From assembly GCA_963575745.1 (NCBI GenBank), contig CAUYUJ010003570.1, positions 492,057 through 556,056 of the forward strand: a DNA stretch of 64,000 bases, read 5' to 3'. This DNA comes from Prorocentrum cordatum. Lineage: Eukaryota; Sar; Dinophyceae; Prorocentrales; Prorocentraceae. Every line of letters starts with the position of its first letter. The first letter of the stretch is position 1. The position numbers and the translations under genes were made by a program. Shown in pieces: positions 57,430 to 64,000 of this stretch. The notes under the pieces are model-generated. The model had not been told where the DNA came from, did not search any database, and saw only the letters and a program-made list of their open reading frames with translations.

Positions 57430-58135
57430 GCTCTGCAGGCACTTCCCACGTCACTCGACGGGAGAACTGGCGCGCGCGCAGCGGTTCCCCCGCCCGCGCC
57501 CGCCGCGCGGCCGTGGGCGCGGTGGGCGCGCGGCACCGAACGCACTCGCAGACATGGGCACGGCGCCGTCCTGCGTCGCTCCGCTGAGCCCCGCCGGACA
57601 CGCTCCGAGAGCGATCATGGCGCAGCCAGCGCACACGGCCAGGTCCCCGACGAAGCCCTTGGACTCCTGCGCAGTCGGGCACTTCGCCCCGCCGACGCCC
57701 ACGCCCGGCGAGAAACGGCACGCACAGACGCGGCGGCGGCCACACGTCCGCGCCGAGAGCCCGTAGAGCACGCAGCAGAACCACCTGGCAGTAACGACCG
57801 CCGCTGCACGATCGGCAAGCTCGGGCGCGTCCGGGAGCTCCCGCGCAAACACATCCTGGTGCCGCCACCAGCGCGCCACCGCGATCTTCCTCGTCATCAC
57901 CACTCTGCTGTCTGGCTGTGGTGGGCACACGCCGAGAGCAACGAGAACGCAGGCAGCGCGCAAGGCCGCATCGCCCACGGTTCACGACGACGCGTCGAGC
58001 GCAGCCGCGACGGCGGTGCGAGGCGCGCGCCCCCGCGGCTCACTCGGGTCGGCGGCACGGGCCGCGCGCGCAGCGAGGAACTGCTCCAATCGCTCGCTCT
58101 TGCAAGCCGCCCCCCGCGCGCGGCCAGACGAGACC
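57430..58135 (-). CDS. H2 polyprotein, extreme N-terminal segment with a nonsense codon
   Basis: From about 58,110 the frame reads CKSERLEQFLAARAARAADP, matching RLQQFLNARAARAVD in H1. It meets TGA at about 57,985 and continues in the same frame as VGDAALRAACVLVALGVCPP, then VVTARWFCCVLYGLSARTCG and RFSPGVGVGGAKCP, again matching H1. The start codon is unknown. The next segment (57,426 downward) is in a different frame. The matches to H1 on both sides of the TGA show that it is a recent stop inside a real protein rather than its end. Confidence 0.55.
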
Positions 58136-58453
58136 CGCTCTGGCGCGGGGGTGCGCTGGCGGCCGCTTGGCGCTGCGGCGCGGGCGTCGGGGCGTGTCGT
58201 CGCCGTCGTTTTCGTCGTCGCTCCCGCTGTGCTCTGGCTCCCTTTCTTTCTGCTTGTCTCCTCTGCTGTTATTCTCTCCCTTTCCCGTGTCTCCTTTTTT
58301 GTTGCTCCGTTTCTGTCCTCCTCTGCTGCTTTCTCTGTTTCTGTTCGTTTTCTCTGTCTAGTTTTTTTGCCTCTGTGCTTTCCTCCTGTATTTTTCCCTC
58401 TCTGGCTTCTTGCCCCCCTTCCTCTCAGTCTCTTCTGTTTGTTTTCTGCCCCC
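58136..58453. promoter_or_regulatory. Pyrimidine-rich tract upstream of H2
   Basis: From about 58,215 to 58,450 the plus strand is almost only C and T with scattered G (purine-rich on the H2 sense strand). No gene seen. It lies upstream of the H2 N-terminus, so a 5' leader or promoter is possible, but no known element is recognised. Confidence 0.35.
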
Positions 58454-58528
58454 CTCGAACAGTTTAACGACCTGCTCAGGTCGGGGCTCCCTTTCCCACT
58501 CGAGCAGTTTAACGACCTGCTCAGGTCG
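58454..58528. repeat. Two 30-bp direct repeats, each with a palindrome
   Basis: The repeats at 58,454-58,483 and 58,499-58,528 differ at one base. Each contains CAGTTTAACGACCTGC followed by TCAGGTCG; within it CGACCTG-CT-CAGGTCG is a palindrome with 7-bp arms. The spacing is 45 bp start to start. They lie upstream of H2 and could be protein-binding sites. Confidence 0.8.
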
Positions 58529-58664
58529 TGCTCGGGTCAGAGCTTGTCTGCCCGGAACGTGGGCGCAGCAATGCCGGTTCCTCGCCCCAGCGCGAGGCGT
58601 GCCCGCGTTCGTGCGAACGCTCTGAAGCTCTTCCGGGGGGCCCCGGGGATCTCCCTGGAAACTA
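58529..58664. other. Short GC-rich spacer at the junction with the satellite field
   Basis: Contains GGGGGGCCCCGGGG. No gene. It ends at the first hairpin unit of the right-hand satellite field. Confidence 0.5.
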
Positions 58665-59666
58665 GGCGCCGGCGGTAAACCGTCAACCTTGGTTACCGCC
58701 GGGAGACTCGTAGAGCTTCCTAGCTCGACTTAAGTTGAGAAAACCGACAGCACCTACCAACATTCCGACTTATAGTCAATATTTTTTGACCTCTGAATGC
58801 GACAGACGGACGCGTCTGATGTCTGCGAATCGACTTCTGTCATTACCAGCCCTGCAGCCCCCCTACAGCCCGAGTTAAGTGAAGAAAACCGACAGCAACT
58901 CTCAGGATGACTCGAACAATATTGTAGTTCCGCAGACCTAATTCTCGCAGCAGACTGAGTTCCGAGCTCTCGATTCGACAGGCGGACGCGACTGATGTCT
59001 TCGAATCGATTCCTGTGACCAGCAGCACTGTAGCCCCCCCTCAGCGCGAGTTGAGTGAAGGAAACCGAGAGCACTTCTCTAGATGACTCGACCAATACGA
59101 ATAGTTTCGCGATTCTAGATCGGGCAGCAGACCGAGTTCAGAGCTCTCGATTCAACAGACAAACGCAATTCATGATTCTGAATCGGTTTCTATGAATATG
59201 AGCTCTGTAGCTGTCCTACAGCTCGAGTTAAGTACAGAAAACTGAGAGTTTCGTCAAGATAACTCGAATAATACGAATAGGTTTGCGGACCTAGCTCGGC
59301 TAACAGATCGAGTTCAGACCTCTGGATTCAACAGACGAACGCGCCTAACTATTCTACATCGATTAGCTGTGTTTACCAACTCTGTGGTTGTCCTAAAGCT
59401 CGAGTTATGTTCAGAAAACCGTCAACGCGTATCAAGATGACGCGAAACGGCCGATCCCGCCACAGTGCTTTTCGATAGTAATATTCACCCGATCGAGCTG
59501 AGATCAAGATGGCGAAAGGGAATGAGATCGAATATCACGGAAAAAAATACTAGAGCTCTAACGAATGTTCAAATTTCGAGAACAAAATTTTCAACTGACC
59601 ACAAGTCAGCAAAAGTTCCGTCGAGATTTTTCGAGCCAACTAGCTCTCCAGCGCGCCGGAATTACT
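58665..59666 (+). repeat. Type A unit at the H2 border
   Basis: Hairpin arms 58,669-58,678 and 58,693-58,702. The bases just left of the hairpin are ACTAGGCG instead of the usual ACTGGGCG. The unit has a shorter lead than the 20-28 kb copies, then about four ~175-bp subrepeats and the standard tail ending CCGGAATTA. Confidence 0.85.
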
Positions 59667-60662
59667 GGGCGCCGGCGGTAAACCGTCAACCTTGGTTACC
59701 GCCGGGAAACTCGTAGAGCTTCCTAGCTCGACTTAAGTTGAGAAAACCGACAGCACCTAGCAACATTCCGACTCATAGTGAATATTTTTTTACCTCTGAA
59801 TGCGACAGGCGGACGCGTCTGATGTCTGCGAATTGATTCCTGTGATTACCAGCCCTGCAGCCCCCCTACAGCCCGAGTTAAGTGCAGAAAACCGACAGCA
59901 ACTCTCAGGATGACTCGAACAATACAATGTTTCGCAGACCTAATTCGGGCAGCAGACCGAGTCCAGAGCTCTCGATTCGAGAGGCGGACGCGCCTGATGT
60001 CTTCAAATCGATTCCTGTGACCACCAGCACTGTAGCCCCCCTCAGCGCGAGTTGAGTGAAGAAAACCGAGAGCACTTCTCAAGATGACTCGACCAATACG
60101 AAAAGTTTCGTGATTCTAGATCGGGCAGCAGACCGAGTTCAGAGCTCTGGATTCGACAGACAAACGCAACTGATCATTCTGAATCGGTTCCTGTATATAT
60201 CAGCCCTGTAGCTGTCATACAGCTCGAGTTAAGTACAGAAAACGGAGAGTTCCTGTCAAGATGACTCGAATAATACGAATAGGTTTGCAGACCTAGCTTG
60301 GCTGACAGGGCGAGTTCAGACCTCTGGATTCAACGGGTGAGCGCGCCTAATCATTCTACATCGATTAGCTGTGCTTACCAGCTCTGTAGCTGTCCTAATG
60401 CTCGAGTTATGCTCAGAAAACCGTCAGCGCGTATCAAGATGACTCAAAACGGCCGATCCCGCCACAGGGCTTTTCGATAGTAATATTCACCCGATCGAGC
60501 TGAGATCAAGATGGCGAGCGGGAATAAGATCGAATATCACAGAAAAAATACTAGAGCTCTAACGAATGTTCAAATTTTGAGAACAAAATTTTCAACCGAC
60601 CAAAAGTCAGCAAAAGTTCCGTCGAGATTTTTCTTGCCAACTAGCTCTCCAGCGCGCCGGAA
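59667..60662 (+). repeat. Type A unit
   Basis: Hairpin arms 59,672-59,681 and 59,696-59,705. It is very close in sequence to the preceding unit, including the CTAGCTCGACTTAAGTTGAG lead, so the pair is probably a recent duplication. Confidence 0.85.
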
Positions 60663-61062
60663 CTGGAACCGGCGGTAAACCGTCAACCAGATTACCGCCG
60701 GGGCCCTCGTAGAGCTCTTTTCTCGCAAGGCGCTGCTCGGCAAACATGCAGGCAGAGTCCGGAAGAAGACCCCAAAAAACTCGAAAATACACGTTTTTTA
60801 TGTTTGTATCAAAGCACGGTTCCGCCAAGTGTTTTGATAGTAATACTGCAGCTACAGACCTCAGGATTCACTAGCGAACGCGAAATAACCCACTACAGGT
60901 GCGAAAAATACCAGATTTCAAAACGAATGTTCAAATCTCTCACGAAGTTCGTCCAACCGACCCAAAGTTCGCACATTGTCCGTCGGGGCCGGGTCGGCCA
61001 ACTAGCTGCACCCCGCGCCCGAATTCCTCTAGCTCATCGATGCCGAAGAGCTCTACGAGGTA
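60663..61062 (+). repeat. Type C unit with both ends intact
   Basis: Hairpin arms 60,669-60,678 and 60,692-60,701, then GGCCCTCGTAGAGCTC. The right end is preserved: CCTCTAGCTCATCGATGCCG and GAGCTCTACGAGG (61,048-61,060), the reverse complement of the start. This is the cleanest full-length type C unit. Confidence 0.85.
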
Positions 61063-62204
61063 CTGGGCGCCGGCGGTAAACCGTCAACCTTGGTTACCGC
61101 CGGGAGACTCATAGAGCTTCCTAGCTCGACTTAAATTGAGAAAACCGACAGCACCTACCAACATTCCGACTTATAGTGAATATTTTTTGACCTCTGAATG
61201 CGACAGGCGGGCGCGTTTGATGTCTGCGAATCGACTTCTGTCATTACCAGCCCTGCAGCCCCCCTACAGCCCGAGATAAGTGCAGAAAACCGACAGCACC
61301 TCTCAGGATGACTCGAACAATAGAGTAGTTTCGCAGACCTAATTCGGGCAGCAGACCGAGTTACGAGCTCTGGGTTCGACAGGCGGACGCGCCTGATGTC
61401 TTCGAATCGATTTATGTGACCACCAGCACTGTGGCCCCTCTCAGCGCGAGTTGAGTGAAGAAAACCGAGAGCACTTCTCAGGATGACTCGACCAATACGA
61501 ATAGTTTCGCAATTCTAGATCGGGCAGCAGACCGAGTTCAGAGCTCTGGATTCGACAGACAAACGCAACTGATGATTCTGAATCGCTTTCTGTAAATATC
61601 ATCCCTGTAGCTGTCCTACAGCTCGAGTTAAGTACAGAAAACCGAGAGTTCCTGTCGAGATGACTCGAATAATACGAATAGGTTTGCGGACCTAGCTCGG
61701 CAAACAGACCGATTTCAGACCTCTGGATTCAACAGGCGAACGCGCCTAATCATTCTACATCGAATAGCTGTGCTTACCAGCTCTGTAGCTGTCCTAAAGC
61801 TCGAGTTATCTTCAGAAAACCGTCAGCGCGTGTCAAGATGACTCAAAACGGACGATCCCGCCACCGTGCTTTTCGATAGTAATATTCACCCGATCGAGCT
61901 GGGATCAAGACGAGCGGGAATAAGATCGAATATCACGGGAAAAAATACTAGAGCTCTAACGAATGGTCAAGTTTCGAGAACAAAATTTTCAACCGACCAA
62001 AAGTCACCAAAAGTTCCGTCGAGATTTTTCTTGCCAACTAGCTCTCCAGCGCGCCGGAATTACTCTTAAGCTTCCAGCAACTAGCTTAGGGAAGCTCTAC
62101 GAGTCATTACTCTTAAGCTTCCAGCAACTAGCTTAGGGAAGCTCTACGAGTCACTTTTAGCTTCCAGCAATAACTTGCACAGGGAAGCTCTACGAGTTAC
62201 TCTT
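61063..62204 (+). repeat. Type A unit with preserved right ends, repeated three times
   Basis: Hairpin arms 61,070-61,079 and 61,094-61,103. After the subrepeats and tail the terminal sequence GGAAGCTCTACGAGT(C/T) appears at 62,090, 62,137 and 62,183, each preceded by CTTCCAGCAA. It is the reverse complement of the unit start ACTCGTAGAGCTTCC. Confidence 0.85.
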
Positions 62205-62428
62205 CTGAAGCTCTTGTGAAGGGCTGCCAGCGACGCTGCCGCGCGTGCCTGCACGCGTGCGGGCACGCCTGAACGGGTGCCGGAAGCGCCCCCGGACCCG
62301 CTGCCGGCTCAGGCAAGTCGCTGCGAGGATCCTGGAGCGGCGGAGGTGGGCGTCTTCCCGTCACCACTCAACCCCGGCTTCTTCTCTGAAACCCTCAGCT
62401 CTCCAAGGAGCTATCCGGGAAGTTGTCA
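62205..62428. repeat. GC-rich island, copy of the one near 32.6 kb
   Basis: The core at 62,243-62,268 is an almost perfect palindrome (one mismatch), matching the 22-bp perfect palindrome at 32,707. The flanks also correspond (CCGGACCCGCTGCCGGCTC). No gene. Confidence 0.75.
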
Positions 62429-63265
62429 CTGGGCGCCGGCGGTAAACCGTCAACCTTGGTTACCGCCGGGAGACTCGTAGAGCTTCCTTGCTTTTACTGT
62501 AGCCTCCCCCCGCCCGAGTCGAGTGCAGAAACCGAGTACAGAAGACGACTCGAACAATACGAATAGTTTCGCGTTTCTAGATCGGGCAGCAAACCGAGTT
62601 CAGAGCTCTGGATTCAAGAGACAAATGGGACTGATGATTCTGAATCGGTTTCTGTAAGTAACAGCTCTGTAGCTGTCCTACAGCTCGAGTTAAGTACAGA
62701 AAACCGAGAGCGTCTATCAAGATGACTCGAATAATACGAATAGTTTTGCGGACCTAGCTCGTCTAGCAGACCGAGTTCAGACCTCTGGATTCAACAGGCG
62801 AACGCGCCTGGTCATTCTCAATCGATTAGCTGTGCTCACCAGCTCTGTAGCTGTCCTGAACTCGAGTTATGTTCAGAGAACCGTCATCGCGTGTCAAGAT
62901 GACTCGAAACGGCCGATCCCGCCACAGGGTATTTGGCAGTAAGAGGTACCCGATCGAGCTGAGATCAAGATGGCGAGCGGGAATAAGATCGAATTTCACA
63001 GGAAAAAAATAGAGCTCTAACGAATGTTCAAATTTCGAAAAAAAATTCAACCGACCAAAAGTCAGCAAAAGTTCCGTCGAGATTTTTCTTGCCAACTAGC
63101 TCTCCAGCGCGCCGGAATTACTCTTAAGCTTCCAGCAACTTAGGGAAGCTCTACGAGTCACATTGTCCGCCTCGGCCGGGTGGGCCAACTAGCTCCACCC
63201 CGCGCCGGAATTCCTCTAGCTCATCGATGCCGAAGAGCTCTACGAGGTATTCCTCTAGCTCATCG
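62429..63265 (+). repeat. Shortened type A unit and unit ends
   Basis: Hairpin arms 62,436-62,445 and 62,460-62,469; fewer subrepeats than usual. It is followed by GGAAGCTCTACGAGTC (63,144-63,159) and then by a type B/C right end, CCTCTAGCTCATCGATGCCG with GAGCTCTACGAGG (63,235-63,247). Confidence 0.8.
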
Positions 63266-63590
63266 ACTGGCGCCGGCGGTGAACCGTCAACCTGGTCACC
63301 ACCGGGAACCTCGTAGAGCTCCTAACACGCGTAAGAGCGCTCAGTATCAAAAGAGAGGCCTTCTGGAAGCATTTCTCGGAAAAGAGGAAACATGATTTTT
63401 TTCATGCCGACATAAAGTTGGTTCCGCCAAGTGTTTTGATAGTAAAAGTGCATCTAGGGAGCTCATATTAAGACACTGAGGCCCTCATAGTCGTCTACAG
63501 GTGCGAAAAACCTGCTTTCTCACAAAATAAATGGTCAAATATCTTTCAAAAAAAATCAAAAAACCTCCGTCTCGGCCGGGTGGGCCAACT
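63266..63590 (+). repeat. Type B unit
   Basis: Hairpin arms 63,273-63,282 (GGTGA form) and 63,296-63,305 (TCACCACCGG, one mismatch), then a type B body to GGGTGGGCCAA. Confidence 0.85.
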
Positions 63591-64000
63591 GGGCGCCGGC
63601 GGTAAACCGTCAACCTTTGTTACCGCCGGGGACTCGTAGAGCTTCCTGACAACATATAATGTAGAAAAAAACACAGAAAAAATAGTTTTCCAGCCTAAGC
63701 AATTTTACGTGCGAAAATCGACAGCACCTCTCAAGATGACTCGAATAATACGAATAGTTTGGCAAACCTAACTCGAGTGTCAGACCGAGTTCAGACCTCT
63801 GCATGCGACAGGTGGACGCGTCTGATGTCTGCGAATCGAATTCTGCGATTACCAGCCCAACAGCCCCCCCTACAGCCCGAGTTAAGTGCAGGAAACCGAC
63901 AGCACCTGTCAGGATGACTCGAACAATGCGAATATTTTCGCAGACCTAGTTCGGGCAGCAGACAGAGTTCGAAGCTCTGGATTCGAAAGGCGGACGCGCC
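63591..64000 (+). repeat. Type A unit, cut by the window edge
   Basis: Hairpin arms 63,596-63,605 and 63,620-63,629, then the lead and the first two ~175-bp subrepeats. It continues beyond the window. Confidence 0.85.

Larger units (their letters stand above)
41572..58530 (-). mobile_element. Helitron-like element H2 (Rep-helicase-USP)
   Basis: The second rolling-circle element, read right to left: short upstream repeats, N-terminal module shared with H1, four HA-like repeats, Glu-rich stretch, zinc modules, DUF6570-like region, HUH-Y2 Rep, Pif1-type helicase, USP-like protease and a HGRVDGPIP Cys module. Frame changes near 57.43, 55.98, 45.3, 45.03 and 44.37 kb, plus an in-frame TGA near 57,985, mark it as decayed unless some are sequencing errors. 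No clear Helitron 3' hairpin was found at the left end, which meets the GACACACA array. Confidence 0.85.

Noticed and set aside
1-64000. Dinoflagellate spliced leader, rRNA or tRNA genes that would fix the host
   Set aside because: Looked for by eye on both strands; only chance partial matches such as GGCCCATTTTGGGGC near 39,776. None could be supported.

Overview
The window looks like a repeat-dominated piece of a GC-rich protist nuclear genome. A dinoflagellate is my best guess, but that is inference: no rRNA, tRNA or spliced-leader sequence was found to settle it. Everything with recognisable protein homology is a mobile element, and all of it reads on the minus strand. I see no ordinary host gene that I can defend.

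Layout. (1) 1-16.85 kb: a Helitron-like rolling-circle element (H1). From right to left it has a CGCGAA-palindrome minisatellite, an N-terminal region, a Cys-rich module, a DUF6570-like region, the HUH-Y2 Rep, a Pif1-type helicase and an exonuclease-endonuclease-phosphatase (EEP) domain; it runs off the left edge. (2) 16.85-17.4 kb: unassigned DNA. (3) 17.4-33.25 kb: a satellite field in which every unit starts with the same 10-bp-arm hairpin. Three unit types are seen: A (about 1.0-1.2 kb, made of ~175-bp subrepeats), B (~340 bp) and C (~330-350 bp). Two foreign inserts sit inside hairpin loops. (4) 33.25-33.7 kb: CA-rich repeat. (5) 33.7-39.0 kb: a decayed non-LTR retrotransposon with ORF1, EEP endonuclease fragments, reverse transcriptase and RNase H-like segments. 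(6) 39.3-41.56 kb: a gene fragment and a compound GACACACA array with GC-rich hairpin blocks. (7) 41.57-58.5 kb: a second Helitron-like element (H2) with HA-like repeats, zinc modules, HUH-Y2 Rep and helicase, followed by a ubiquitin-specific-protease-like domain. (8) 58.67-64 kb: the hairpin-headed satellites resume.

How the parts relate. H1 and H2 share an N-terminal module and a Cys-rich module with a HGRV-x-GPIP signature, so they belong to one family. H1 ends in an endonuclease and H2 in a deubiquitinase-like protease. Both are cut by reading-frame changes that lose no sequence, so they are either decaying copies or carry small sequencing indels. The satellite units have one fixed hairpin end and one variably truncated end. 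Read on the minus strand, the same strand as the Helitrons, this resembles a 3'-anchored mobile element. The hairpin arms covary between unit types, and each type has its own matching terminal inverted repeat. The hairpin/terminal-repeat satellite system is the best candidate here for something undescribed.
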